In this document: positions 33,441-41,772 of the stretch, in pieces
Numbering within the stretch: the first letter of the stretch is position 1
Layout: each line of letters opens with the position of its first letter
Source: Brevundimonas sp. 357
GTDB lineage: Bacteria; Pseudomonadota; Alphaproteobacteria; Caulobacterales; Caulobacteraceae
NCBI RefSeq assembly: GCF_003938605.1
Contig: NZ_RHWX01000002.1
Span: forward strand, 124,001 to 188,000
Direction of reading: 5' to 3'
DNA length: 64,000 nucleotides
The notes under the pieces: generated by a model
Database searches by the model: none
What the model was told of the DNA's origin: nothing
Seen by the model: only the letters and a program-made list of their open reading frames with translations
Translations under genes and position numbers: made by a program

Positions 33441-33790
33441 ATCGAGAGGTCGTCTTTTCTGATTGGACGCGCGTCAGGGCTCGCCGTCGCGGGAGGGCGA
33501 ACGCCGGCTGCGTCTGGAAACGGAAGTCTGGAAGCGGATGGAAACCACGGACCGGCGGCGGACCGGTCGGAGGGGGGCTTCAGGGTCGCTGGCACGGACA
33601 TCGCGCCGGTCGGATCACCGGGCGATGCAGTCGGGCGTAAAGGCCGGGGCGCATCGTCATCTCCTGCCCGTCAACGGTGACGAGCCATGGCGATATTGCG
33701 GTGCGAAAGCGGCGACGCCTATCGAGATTATGTGTGGGGATGTTTAGGGAAGCTAAAGCATGAGCGGAGCAGGGGGGCGTCCGGCCTAAG
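33441..33790. other. 350-base upstream region of the TonB receptor
   Basis: This gap holds a tandem 14-base near-repeat at 33512-33539 (GTCTGGAAACGGAA / GTCTGGAAGCGGAT, 12 of 14 identical), GC-rich hairpin-forming segments around 33550-33570, and a small ORF at 33580-33654 on the minus strand. I see no cobalamin, TPP or other known riboswitch core. The promoter of the receptor should lie above 33660. Confidence 0.5.
33580..33654 (-). CDS. Candidate leader peptide (uORF) upstream of TonB receptor
   Basis: On the minus strand GGCAGGAG lies six bases before an ATG at 33654. It opens a 24-codon frame, MRPGLYARLHRPVIRPARCP followed by CQRP and stop. Arginine is abundant and two Cys codons come near the end (TGT CCG TGC). 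The stop lies 140 bases before the receptor's start, with hairpin-capable sequence in between. Such an arrangement is typical of attenuation leaders. That it is translated or regulates the receptor is inference. Confidence 0.4.
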   Translation of the reverse strand: MRPGLYARLHRPVIRPARCPCQRP

Positions 33791-33821
33791 AAAAAGGGGC
33801 GCTTCCTTGCGGAAGCGCCCC
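33791..33821 (-). terminator. Intrinsic terminator of the rpsF-rpsR-rplI operon
   Basis: Read on the minus strand, GGGGCGCTTCC and GGAAGCGCCCC form a perfect 11-bp stem closed by the tetraloop GCAA, followed directly by TTTTT. It lies 27 bases after the rplI stop. This is a textbook Rho-independent terminator. Confidence 0.9.
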
Positions 33822-33847
33822 TCGATCATCTCGCCGAAGCGACAGGA

Positions 33848-34432
33848 TCAGGCTTCGTCGCCGAAGCCTTCCTGTTGGCCGGCGCCGCCTTCCAGCAGCT
33901 CCTGAGCGGCCTGGTCGGCGGCGTTACGCTCGTCGTCGAACTGAGCGCGGATCACGTCCTCGCCCTTCGCTTGACGCTCGGCTTCGTCGGCCGAACGGGC
34001 GATGTTGATCTTGACGGTGGCCGAGACCTCGGGGTGCAGGCGAACCAGCACTTCGTGGACGCCCAGCGTCTTGATCGCCGTGTTCAGGACGACCTGCGAG
34101 CGCTCGACCTTGCCGCCTTCGGCGCGAACGGCCTCAGCGACGTCGCGGCCGGCGACCGAACCGTACAGCTGGCCGGTTTCACCGGCCTGACGGATCATGA
34201 CGTAGCTCTGACCGTCGATCTTGTCGGCGATCTTCTGAGCTTCAGCCTTGTTCTTGTCGTTGCGGGCCTCAATGGCGACGCGCTCGATTTCGAAGGCTTT
34301 CAGATTGGCTTCCGTGGCCCGACGCGCCTTGTCGCGCGGCAGGAGGAAGTTACGGGCGAAGCCGTCCTTGACGGTGACGACGTCGCCGATGGCGCCGAGG
34401 TTCTCGACGCGTTCCAGCAGAACGACCTTCAT
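33848..34432 (-). CDS. rplI: 50S ribosomal protein L9
   Basis: L9 starts [19 protein letters not shown], with the NFLLPRDKA block in its N-terminal rRNA-binding domain. The long helix and C-terminal domain follow. The 194 residues exceed the ~149 of E. coli. The extra ~45-residue tail is acidic and Gln/Ala-rich ([13 protein letters not shown]), as commonly seen in alphaproteobacterial L9. It begins one base after the rpsR stop codon and is the last gene before the terminator. Confidence 0.98.
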   Translation of the reverse strand: MKVVLLERVENLGAIGDVVTVKDGFARNFLLPRDKARRATEANLKAFEIERVAIEARNDKNKAEAQKIADKIDGQSYVMIRQAGETGQLYGSVAGRDVAEAVRAEGGKVERSQVVLNTAIKTLGVHEVLVRLHPEVSATVKINIARSADEAERQAKGEDVIRAQFDDERNAADQAAQELLEGGAGQQEGFGDEA

Positions 34433-34433
34433 C

Positions 34434-34709
34434 TTACTTCACCACGTACGGCAGGAGGGCCAGGTAGCGGGCGCGCTTGATGGCCTTGGCCAGTTCGCGT
34501 TGCTTCTTGGCGGAAACGGCGGTGATGCGCGAAGGCACGATCTTGCCGCGTTCGGAGACGTAACGCTGCAGCAGCTTCACGTCCTTGTAGTCGATCTTCG
34601 GCGCGTTGGCGCCCGAGAACGGGCAGACCTTGCGGCGACGATAGAAGGGGCGACGGGCCGGGCCGGAGCCGGCCGGAGCGCCCGGGATGGGGGCAGTCGT
34701 ATCGGTCAT
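34434..34709 (-). CDS. rpsR: 30S ribosomal protein S18
   Basis: A 91-residue S18 with the characteristic [34 protein letters not shown] and [20 protein letters not shown] blocks. S18 binds S6 on the 30S platform. Its N-terminus is extended by a short Ala/Pro/Gly-rich segment. It lies 11 bases after rpsF and just ahead of rplI in the same operon. Confidence 0.98.
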   Translation of the reverse strand: MTDTTAPIPGAPAGSGPARRPFYRRRKVCPFSGANAPKIDYKDVKLLQRYVSERGKIVPSRITAVSAKKQRELAKAIKRARYLALLPYVVK

Positions 34710-34720
34710 GATCCGGTTCC

Positions 34721-35098
34721 TTATTCCGAAGCCGCGGCGTCGTCGGTGCGCGGGCCGGTGCGGTCACGTTCGCGTTCGCGACGAGCCAGCAGGGGCGACA
34801 GCTCCAGGTCGAGTTCCTCGACGCGGATGGTCAGCCAGCGCAGCACGTCTTCGTTGATCGACAGCTGACGCTCGACTTCGGCCATGGCGGCCGGCGGGCA
34901 ATCAACGGCCATCAGCGAATAGTGAGCCTTGCGGTTCTTCTTGACCCGGTAGGTCAGGTTGCGCAGACCCCAGTACTCGATCTTGGCGACGGAGCCGCCG
35001 CCTTCTTCGATCAGAGCCTTGATGGTGTCGTTCAGCGCTTCGGCCTGTTGCGCCGAGATATCCTGGCGCGTCATGACCGTGTGCTCGTAAAGAGCCAT
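34721..35098 (-). CDS. rpsF: 30S ribosomal protein S6
   Basis: S6 pairs with S18 on the small subunit. The sequence [20 protein letters not shown] and [19 protein letters not shown] is diagnostic. A Lys/Arg/Asp-rich C-terminal tail extends the 125-residue protein. The ATG at 35098 has AAGGGAGAA six bases upstream; a longer frame to 35167 is rejected on this ground. It is the first gene of rpsF-rpsR-rplI. The 5' leader carries a hairpin discussed separately. Confidence 0.97.
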   Translation of the reverse strand: MALYEHTVMTRQDISAQQAEALNDTIKALIEEGGGSVAKIEYWGLRNLTYRVKKNRKAHYSLMAVDCPPAAMAEVERQLSINEDVLRWLTIRVEELDLELSPLLARRERERDRTGPRTDDAAASE

Positions 35099-35129
35099 GC
35101 GGCATTCTCCCTTGGCGGACATCGGCGCG

Positions 35130-35150
35130 GGCGAACCGGGTAGTTCGTCC
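35130..35150 (-). promoter_or_regulatory. Candidate hairpin in the rpsF leader
   Basis: In the minus-strand transcript CGAAC and GTTCG pair around the loop TACCCG, with outer GG/CC pairs past an A-C mismatch. The hairpin lies 32 bases upstream of the rpsF start. Leaders of rpsF operons in many bacteria carry a hairpin with an exposed CCG that binds the S6-S18 complex for autoregulation. Position and the CCG in the loop agree; the match is otherwise not verified. Confidence 0.3.
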
Positions 35151-35343
35151 ACGATGGCTCCTGACACGGCGGACGGGAGTTTCCCGACCCTTTGACATTC
35201 CGCAGCAGGACCGAAGCCCTGGAAAGGGCGCGCCTATACGGGAAAAACCCCGGCAGGGCAAGGCGCGGGGGCCCTTGCGCCGGCGATTGGCAGAGGCGGC
35301 GAAGCGCGGCACGGTTGGGGATCACGCAACCGGAGCCTTCAGC

Positions 35344-36612
35344 ATGACGCAAACGCCGACGCCGAGGAACCGCTGGTCGCTGATCGGGCCGGGAATCGTG
35401 GTGGCCGCGACCGGGGTGGGGGCGGGCGATCTGGTCGCCACCCTGATCGCCGGATCGCGCTTCGGCTACGCCCTGCTGTGGGCCGCCGTCATCGGGACCG
35501 TGCTGAAGATCGCCCTGGCCGAGGCCGTGGGGCGGTGGACCCTGTCCAGCGAGCGGACGATGTTCGAAGGCTGGTCCAGCCTGGGAGGCGGCTGGCTGGA
35601 CGGGCGGTTGAACTGGGCCGGGCTCTATTTCGGCGTCTATGTGGTGGTGTGGGGCTTCGTCTATGGGGCGGCGGCCATGACCTCGACGGCCCTGCCGCTG
35701 GCGGCGCTGTTCCCCGCGCTGGACCTCAAGGCCTGGGGGATGCTGAGCGGGGTCGCCGGGCTGATCTTCGTCTGGTTCGGCGGCTACGGCCTGTTCGAGA
35801 AGGTGATGACGGCCTGCGTCGGTGTGATGTTCGTCACCGTCGTCGGCCTGGCCGTGATCGTCACGCCGAACCTGCCCGAACTGCTGACCGGCCTGTGGCC
35901 GAGCCTGCCGGAAGGGTCGGCCTTCTACACCCTGGGCCTGATCGGCGGGGTGGGCGGCACCATCACCATGGCGGCCTACGGCTACTGGCTGAACGCTAAG
36001 GGCTGGAAGGGGCCGGGCTGGATGGCGGTCATGCGGCTGGACAATCGGGTGGCCTATGTCGTCACCGGCGTCTTCGTGGTCGCCATGCTGATCGTCGGGG
36101 CCGAGCTGCTCTATAGCGCGGGCATCGCTTTGCAGGGCGGGGACCGGGGCTTGCTGGACTTGGACCAGGTGCTGCGCGAGCGGTTCGGGCGGCCGATCTC
36201 CATCCTGTTCCTGGTCGGCTTCTGGGCCACCAGCTTCTCCAGCCTGCTGGGCGTGTGGCAGGGCGTCAGCCTGATGTTCGCCGACTTCACCGCCCATGTG
36301 CGCGGCCGCTCCGACGATCCCAAGGCGCGCGGCGACAAGAGCCGGGCGTTCCGCGCCTACGCCCTGTGGCTGACCTTCCCGCCGATGCTGCTGCTGTTCA
36401 TGGATCGGCCGTTCGGGCTGATTGTCGCATATGGGGTGTTGGGCAGCCTGTTCATGCCCTTCCTGGCGGGGACGCTTCTGTGGCTGTTGAACAGCGCCCG
36501 GACGCCGCAGGAATGGCGCAGCGGCTGGATTTCCAACCTGTTACTGGGGGCGGCGGCCCTGCTGTTCGCGGTGCTGGCGGGCAAGGAGCTGCTGGGCCTG
36601 ATCCCGTCGTAG
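35344..36612 (+). CDS. Nramp-related transporter with altered metal-binding motifs
   Basis: A 422-residue protein with about 11 membrane helices. Its first helix aligns with Nramp/MntH helix 1 (GPGIVVAATG.GAGDLVATLIAGSRFGY), but the metal-coordinating DPGN is replaced by GAGD. Helix 6 has GGTITMAAYGYWL where MntH has an MPH motif. Nramp proteins import Mn2+ or Fe2+ with protons; this outlier may carry another ion or solute. The ATG at 35344 is preferred to a longer frame from 35275. It is divergent from rpsF and followed by a phosphatase gene on the same strand. Confidence 0.8.
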   Translation: MTQTPTPRNRWSLIGPGIVVAATGVGAGDLVATLIAGSRFGYALLWAAVIGTVLKIALAEAVGRWTLSSERTMFEGWSSLGGGWLDGRLNWAGLYFGVYVVVWGFVYGAAAMTSTALPLAALFPALDLKAWGMLSGVAGLIFVWFGGYGLFEKVMTACVGVMFVTVVGLAVIVTPNLPELLTGLWPSLPEGSAFYTLGLIGGVGGTITMAAYGYWLNAKGWKGPGWMAVMRLDNRVAYVVTGVFVVAMLIVGAELLYSAGIALQGGDRGLLDLDQVLRERFGRPISILFLVGFWATSFSSLLGVWQGVSLMFADFTAHVRGRSDDPKARGDKSRAFRAYALWLTFPPMLLLFMDRPFGLIVAYGVLGSLFMPFLAGTLLWLLNSARTPQEWRSGWISNLLLGAAALLFAVLAGKELLGLIPS

Positions 36613-36712
36613 GCGGCCTATTCCTCGCAGGAGTTTCACAAAAGCCCCGGCGAACCGTCGCATTGGGCCGTTAGGCCTCGCCCTCGACCATATCGGTTCG
36701 GGGAAAATCGTC

Positions 36713-38143
36713 ATGAAGCTGTCCGTCGCTTGTCTGGCTGCATCCGTCCTGCTGGCCGCCGCGCCTTCGATGGCCCAGGTCGTCGCGCCGCCGGACCCCG
36801 ATCCGCTCCCGCCGCCGCTGCACGCGCCGAACGGCCGCTGGGCCGCCAAGGGCTGGGCCGACCGCATCGTGCTGAGCCCGGCCGCCGACGCCGCCCGCGG
36901 CGCCGCCGTCGCCTGGCGCACCGATGCGCGCCAGACCGCCGCCGAGGCCCAGATCGCCGAGGAGATCGACGGCCCCCTGCTGGGCTTCGCCGCCCGCACC
37001 GTGGCCGGGACCACGGCGCCGATCGAGAACGAGAACGGCCGCGCCTTCTATCATCAGGCGCGCTTTGACGGGTTGAAGCCGGACACGCGCTATGTCTATC
37101 GCGTGCGCGCCGCCGACGGCTGGAGCGAGTGGCTGCCGTTCCGCACGGCCAAGGCCGAGTTCGCGCCCTTCCGCTTCATCTATCTGGGCGACACGCAGAA
37201 CGACATTCTGGAGATCGGTTCGCGCGTGATCCGCTCGGCCTTCAAGGAGGCGGGACCGGCGGCCCTGGTCGTCCATGCGGGCGATCTGGTGGCCCAGCGC
37301 GAGGTCAAGGTTCACGACGACGAGTGGGGCGAATGGACCGAGGCCGGCGGCCGCGCCTTCGCCATGACGCCGCAGCTGCCCGCCAGCGGCAACCACGAAT
37401 ACGTCGACCACATCCTGCCGAACGGCGAGGAATCGCGCGTCCTGGGGCCGCACTGGCCGCTGCAGTTCGCCCTGCCGGACAACGGGGCAGAGGGGGCGAA
37501 GGCGACCAGCTATTACGTCGATTATCAGGGCGTGCGCTTTATCGTGCTGGACGGCACGGCGGCGATCGATCTGGGCTCCGGGGACAGCCAGACGCGCTGG
37601 CTGGACCGCGTGCTGGCCGAAAGCCCGGCGCGCTGGAACGTCGCCCTATTCCACCAGCCGATCTACACCTGCGCCCGACCCGAAGACACCGAAGAGCTGA
37701 AGGCCGCCTGGAAGCCGATCTTCGACGCCCGCAACATCGATCTGGTGCTGCAGGGGCATGACCACTGCTACGGCCGTGTCTCCAACCCCGCCGGGGCTGA
37801 AGCCTCGCGCGCCGACAGCGCGGCGGGCCGTCCGCAGGGGCCGGTCTATGTCGTCTCCGTCACAGGCTCGAAGATGTACGGGCTGAATGACCGGGCGAAC
37901 ACGCAGCCGGTGCGCGCGGCCGAGAATACAGAGCTGTATCAGCTGATCGACGTCGATGCGGATCGTCTGTCGTTCCGCGCCTTTACGGCGACGGGCGGAC
38001 TGTACGACGCCTTCACGCTGGAGCGGCAGGCCGATGGGACGAAGCGATTGGTCGAGGCGCAGGGCACCCTGCTGGCCCTGCGTCGTTGCGACGGCGCGGC
38101 GGGGCCGGACGACCGCCCTTGCACGGCGGAAATCAAGGACTGA
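36713..38143 (+). CDS. Secreted metallophosphoesterase (purple acid phosphatase-like)
   Basis: A 476-residue protein with a signal peptide ending SMAQ. A fibronectin-III-like N-terminal domain (FDGLKPDTRYVYRVRA) precedes the metallophosphoesterase core: FIYLGDTQND, HAGDLV, ASGNHEY, FHQPIYTC and QGHDHCYGR. These are the five metal-ligand blocks of the purple acid phosphatase superfamily, in order. It probably releases phosphate from esters in the periplasm or outside the cell. Its exact substrate is unknown. The C-terminus has a Cys pair that may form a disulfide. Confidence 0.92.
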   Translation: MKLSVACLAASVLLAAAPSMAQVVAPPDPDPLPPPLHAPNGRWAAKGWADRIVLSPAADAARGAAVAWRTDARQTAAEAQIAEEIDGPLLGFAARTVAGTTAPIENENGRAFYHQARFDGLKPDTRYVYRVRAADGWSEWLPFRTAKAEFAPFRFIYLGDTQNDILEIGSRVIRSAFKEAGPAALVVHAGDLVAQREVKVHDDEWGEWTEAGGRAFAMTPQLPASGNHEYVDHILPNGEESRVLGPHWPLQFALPDNGAEGAKATSYYVDYQGVRFIVLDGTAAIDLGSGDSQTRWLDRVLAESPARWNVALFHQPIYTCARPEDTEELKAAWKPIFDARNIDLVLQGHDHCYGRVSNPAGAEASRADSAAGRPQGPVYVVSVTGSKMYGLNDRANTQPVRAAENTELYQLIDVDADRLSFRAFTATGGLYDAFTLERQADGTKRLVEAQGTLLALRRCDGAAGPDDRPCTAEIKD

Positions 38144-38244
38144 GGACGGGCGCGAGACCTGTCCGCTGTCGCGTTCTTCTTGCCGTAGGGGAGGGATTCG
38201 CCTACCCCTCGCGGCTTGATTCAACGGATGACGGACGATCCCGG

Positions 38245-39189
38245 ATGAGCCTCGCGCTTCTCTTTCCCGGTCAGGGCAGCCAGTCGGTCGGCATGGGCGT
38301 CGCCCTGTCGGACGCCTTCGCCAGCGCGCGCGAAGTCTTCGCCGAGGTGGACGACGCCCTGAACCAGAAGCTGTTCGAGCTGATGCGCGAAGGGCCGGAA
38401 GATCAGCTGACCCTGACCGAGAACGCCCAACCGGCCCTGATGGCCGTCTCGGTCGCCACGGCGCGGGTGCTGAAGATCGAGTTCGGCGTCGATGTGGCGC
38501 GCGCGGCTTTCGTCGCCGGTCACTCGCTGGGCGAATATTCGGCCCTGGCGGCGGCGGGCGCGATCAGCCTGTCGGACACTGCGCGCCTGCTGAAGCTGCG
38601 CGGTCAGGCCATGCAGCGCGCCGTGCCGGTGGGCAGGGGGGCGATGGCCTCGCTGATCGGCCCCAAGACCGATCTGGCGCTGGCTGAAGAGGCCGCCAGG
38701 GCCGGTTCGGCGGCGGGCGTCTGCGTCGTCGCCAACGACAACAACAAGGGCAACGTCGTCATCTCGGGCGACAAGGCCGCCGTGGATCTGGCTATCGAGA
38801 AGGCCAAGGAGCTGGGCGCGCGCGCCATTCCGCTGAACGTCTCGGCGCCCTTCCATTGCCCGCTGATGCAGCCTGCCGCGGACGAGATGGCTGCCGCTTT
38901 GGCTGACGCCAAGATCATCGCGCCCGTCGTGCCGGTGGTCGCCAACGTCACCGCCCGCCCGGAAACCGACGCCGAGGTCATCCGCCGCCTGCTGGTCGAG
39001 CAGGTCACGGGCCGCGTGCGCTGGCGCGAGAGCATGGAGTGGATGGCTTCTGAAGGCGGCGTGACCCGCTTCGTCGAGATCGGCTCGGGCAAGGTGCTGA
39101 CCGGCATGGCCAAGCGCATCGCCCCCGACGCCGAGGCCCTGGCGCTGAATACGGCCGAAGAGCTGGAAGCCTTCGCCAAGTCGCTCTGA
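38245..39189 (+). CDS. fabD: Malonyl-CoA:ACP transacylase
   Basis: FabD loads malonate onto acyl carrier protein. The 314-residue protein starts LALLFPGQGSQSVGMG. Its nucleophile Ser lies in GHSLGEYSALAAAGA, and the catalytic His in NVSAPFHCPLM. The ATG at 38245 was chosen because the family begins there. The upstream in-frame sequence reaching 38086 belongs to the preceding gene's other frame. It heads the fatty acid block fabD-fabG-acpP-fabF. Confidence 0.98.
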   Translation: MSLALLFPGQGSQSVGMGVALSDAFASAREVFAEVDDALNQKLFELMREGPEDQLTLTENAQPALMAVSVATARVLKIEFGVDVARAAFVAGHSLGEYSALAAAGAISLSDTARLLKLRGQAMQRAVPVGRGAMASLIGPKTDLALAEEAARAGSAAGVCVVANDNNKGNVVISGDKAAVDLAIEKAKELGARAIPLNVSAPFHCPLMQPAADEMAAALADAKIIAPVVPVVANVTARPETDAEVIRRLLVEQVTGRVRWRESMEWMASEGGVTRFVEIGSGKVLTGMAKRIAPDAEALALNTAEELEAFAKSL

Positions 39190-39206
39190 ACAGACAGGAA
39201 GAAACC

Positions 39207-39947
39207 ATGTTCAACCTTACCGGCAAGACCGCCCTCGTGACCGGCGCCACCGGCGGCATCGGCGGGGCCATCGCCCGCGCTCTGCACGCGCAGGGGGCTA
39301 CTGTCGTCCTGTCCGGCACGCGTGAAGCCGTGCTGGCCGATCTGGCCAAGGAGTTGGGCGAGCGCGCCCATTTCGCGACCGCCAACCTGTCGGACCCGGA
39401 ATCGGTCGACAATCTGGTCAATGCGGCCGAGACGGCGGCGGGCGCGCCGTTGGACATCCTGGTCGCCAACGCGGGCATCACCAAGGACGGCCTGCTGATG
39501 CGGATGAAGGACGAGGACTTCCAGTCGGTCATCCAGATCAACCTGGAAAGCTATTTCCGACTGACCCGCGCGGCGGTGAAGGGGATGATGAAGCGCCGTT
39601 CGGGCCGCATCATCGGCATCACCTCGGTGGTCGGCGTCACGGGCAACCCCGGCCAGACCAACTATTCCGCCTCCAAGGCCGGGATGATCGGCTTCTCCAA
39701 GTCGCTGGCCCAGGAAGTCGGCTCGCGCGGGATCACGGTCAACTGCATCGCGCCGGGCTTCATCGCCTCGCCGATGACCGACGTGCTGAACGACCAGCAG
39801 CGCGAGGCCATCCTGTCGAAGATTCCGGCCGGGCGCCTGGGCGCGGGCGACGAAATCGCCTCGGCCGCCGTCTATCTGTCGTCGGATGAAGCGGCCTACG
39901 TCACCGGCCAGACCCTGCACGTCAACGGCGGCATGGCGATGATCTGA
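39207..39947 (+). CDS. fabG: 3-oxoacyl-ACP reductase
   Basis: FabG reduces 3-ketoacyl-ACP with NADPH in each elongation cycle. The 246-residue SDR has TGATGGIGGAIA (cofactor loop), NAGITKDGLLMRM, and YSASKAGMIGFSKSLA with the catalytic Tyr and Lys. It ends in the typical TLHVNGGMAMI. It starts 17 bases after fabD. A 185-base gap before acpP probably contains a separate promoter. Confidence 0.98.
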   Translation: MFNLTGKTALVTGATGGIGGAIARALHAQGATVVLSGTREAVLADLAKELGERAHFATANLSDPESVDNLVNAAETAAGAPLDILVANAGITKDGLLMRMKDEDFQSVIQINLESYFRLTRAAVKGMMKRRSGRIIGITSVVGVTGNPGQTNYSASKAGMIGFSKSLAQEVGSRGITVNCIAPGFIASPMTDVLNDQQREAILSKIPAGRLGAGDEIASAAVYLSSDEAAYVTGQTLHVNGGMAMI

Positions 39948-40132
39948 ACCCGTTGCGCGGCGTCATCACGACACGCAACAGACTATTTCCACGCCGTCAC
40001 CCTGTGCTAAAGGGCACGGACGTCTTTCGGGGGTGAGTCTCATTGAGGCTTGATCCCGACAGGCAGCCGTGACACGGCGAAACAACCCAAGACCCGCCAT
40101 CACGGCGATTTCAAACAGGCAGAGAGACACTC

Positions 40133-40372
40133 ATGTCCGACACCCTCGAACGCGTCCGCAAGATCGTGATCGACCACCTGGACGCCGATCCGGACAAGGT
40201 CACCGAGAAGGCTTCCTTCATCGACGACCTGGGCGCTGACTCGCTCGACAACGTCGAACTGGTCATGGCCTTCGAAGAAGAATTCGACGTCGAAATCCCG
40301 GATGACGCCGCCGAGCACATCCAGACCGTCGGCGACGCGGTGAAGTTCATCGACGAGAAGCTGGCCGCCTGA
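40133..40372 (+). CDS. acpP: Acyl carrier protein
   Basis: A 79-residue acidic carrier protein with the phosphopantetheine attachment Ser in [15 protein letters not shown]. It carries growing acyl chains as thioesters. The length is that of canonical AcpP, and CAGAGAGA upstream of the start gives a weak RBS. A long hairpin follows the gene and separates it from fabF, fitting the high, independent expression usual for AcpP. Confidence 0.98.
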   Translation: MSDTLERVRKIVIDHLDADPDKVTEKASFIDDLGADSLDNVELVMAFEEEFDVEIPDDAAEHIQTVGDAVKFIDEKLAA

Positions 40373-40404
40373 TCCGGCTGCGATTCGTCGCACTTACCAG
40401 CTGA

Positions 40405-40446
40405 TGGCCGCCGTGACGGACCCCTAGCGGGACCGTCCGGCGGCCA
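40405..40446 (+). terminator. Long hairpin between acpP and fabF
   Basis: TGGCCGCCG at 40405-40413 pairs perfectly with CGGCGGCCA at 40438-40446. Between them GACGG-CCC and GGG-CCGTC continue the stem around the tip CTAG. The sequence then runs TTAGTGTTT. It probably terminates most acpP transcripts before fabF. Confidence 0.75.
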
Positions 40447-40490
40447 TTAGTGTTTCTGGTTACGATTCTGACCAAGAAGGAGCGCGAACC

Positions 40491-41771
40491 ATGCGCCGCG
40501 TCGTCATCACGGGCCTCGGCCTGGTTACGCCTCTGGGCACGGGCGTCGAGCACGTCTGGAAGGGCATTCTGGAAGGCCGCTCGGGCATCCGTCCGATCAC
40601 CGCCTTTGACACCGAAGGCTACGGCTGCACCATCGCGGGCGAAGTCCCCAGCGTCGACGGACGCGGCGGCGGCGAGGCCGGTCAACCGGGCGTCTTCGAT
40701 CCCGATCAGGTGATGTCGGCCAAGGACCGCAAGCGCGTCGACGACTTCATCCTGTACGCCATCGCGGCGGCGGACGAGGCGCTGGCGGACGCGAACTGGA
40801 AGCCGGAATCGGAAGACGACAAGGAAGCCACTGGAGTCATGGTCGGCTCCGGCATCGGCGGCCTGGGCCCCATCGCCGACACGGCCATCGTGCTGAAGGA
40901 ACAGGGCGTCCGCCGGGTCAGCCCCTTCTTCATCCCCTCGGCCCTGATCAACCTGGCGTCGGGCCAGATCTCGATCCGCCACGGCCTGAAGGGGCCGAAC
41001 CACTCGGTGGTCACGGCCTGCGCCACGGGCGCCCACGCCATCGGCGATGCTGCCCGGATGATCGCCCTGGGCGACGCCGACGTCATGGTGGCGGGCGGCG
41101 CCGAAAGCTCGGTCGTGCCGATCGGCATCGCGGGTTTCCTGGCCTGCAAGGCCCTGTGCACCGCCTATAACGACACGCCCGAGAAGGCCTCGCGCCCCTA
41201 TGACCGCGGCCATGCGGGCTTCGTCATGGGCGAGGGCGCCGGGATCATGGTTCTGGAAGAATACGAACACGCCAAGGCGCGCGGCACCAAGATCTACGCC
41301 GAGGTCGTCGGCTACGGCATGAGCGGCGACGCCTATCACATCACCGCTCCGTCGGAAGACGGCGACGGCGGTCTGCGGGCCATGAAGGCGGCGCTGAAGC
41401 GCGCCGGGATGCAGCCGTCGGACCTCGATTACGTCAACACCCACGGCACTTCGACCATGGCCGACTGGATCGAGCTGAAGGCGGTCGAACGGCTGGTCGG
41501 CGACCACGCCAAGGATCTGGCCGTGTCGTCCACCAAGTCGATGACGGGACACCTGCTGGGCGCCGCCGGGGCGATCGAGAGCATCTTCTCGGTTCTGGCC
41601 ATCCGCGACCAGATGGCGCCGCCGACCATCAATCTGGACGACCCGGAGATGGAGACGCCGATCGACCTGATCCCGCACAAGGGCAAGGCCAAGAAGATCG
41701 ATGTCGCCATGTCCAACAGCTTCGGCTTCGGCGGCACCAATGCGGCCGTGATCTTCAAGAAGGTCGACTGA
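40491..41771 (+). CDS. fabF: Beta-ketoacyl-ACP synthase II
   Basis: FabF condenses malonyl-ACP with acyl-ACP during chain elongation. The 426-residue protein has the nucleophile Cys in SVVTACATGAHAIGDA, and the two catalytic His in NTHGTST and STKSMTGHLLGAAGA. The C-terminal NSFGFGGTNAAV is also typical. AGAAGGAG precedes the ATG at 40491. mltG follows one base after its stop, implying a shared message. Confidence 0.98.
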   Translation: MRRVVITGLGLVTPLGTGVEHVWKGILEGRSGIRPITAFDTEGYGCTIAGEVPSVDGRGGGEAGQPGVFDPDQVMSAKDRKRVDDFILYAIAAADEALADANWKPESEDDKEATGVMVGSGIGGLGPIADTAIVLKEQGVRRVSPFFIPSALINLASGQISIRHGLKGPNHSVVTACATGAHAIGDAARMIALGDADVMVAGGAESSVVPIGIAGFLACKALCTAYNDTPEKASRPYDRGHAGFVMGEGAGIMVLEEYEHAKARGTKIYAEVVGYGMSGDAYHITAPSEDGDGGLRAMKAALKRAGMQPSDLDYVNTHGTSTMADWIELKAVERLVGDHAKDLAVSSTKSMTGHLLGAAGAIESIFSVLAIRDQMAPPTINLDDPEMETPIDLIPHKGKAKKIDVAMSNSFGFGGTNAAVIFKKVD

Positions 41772-41772
41772 C

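Noticed and set aside
33441..33790. A cobalamin or other known riboswitch ahead of the TonB receptor
   Set aside because: No B12-box-like or other recognised aptamer core was seen on the transcript strand; only a small ORF, repeats and simple hairpins are visible.
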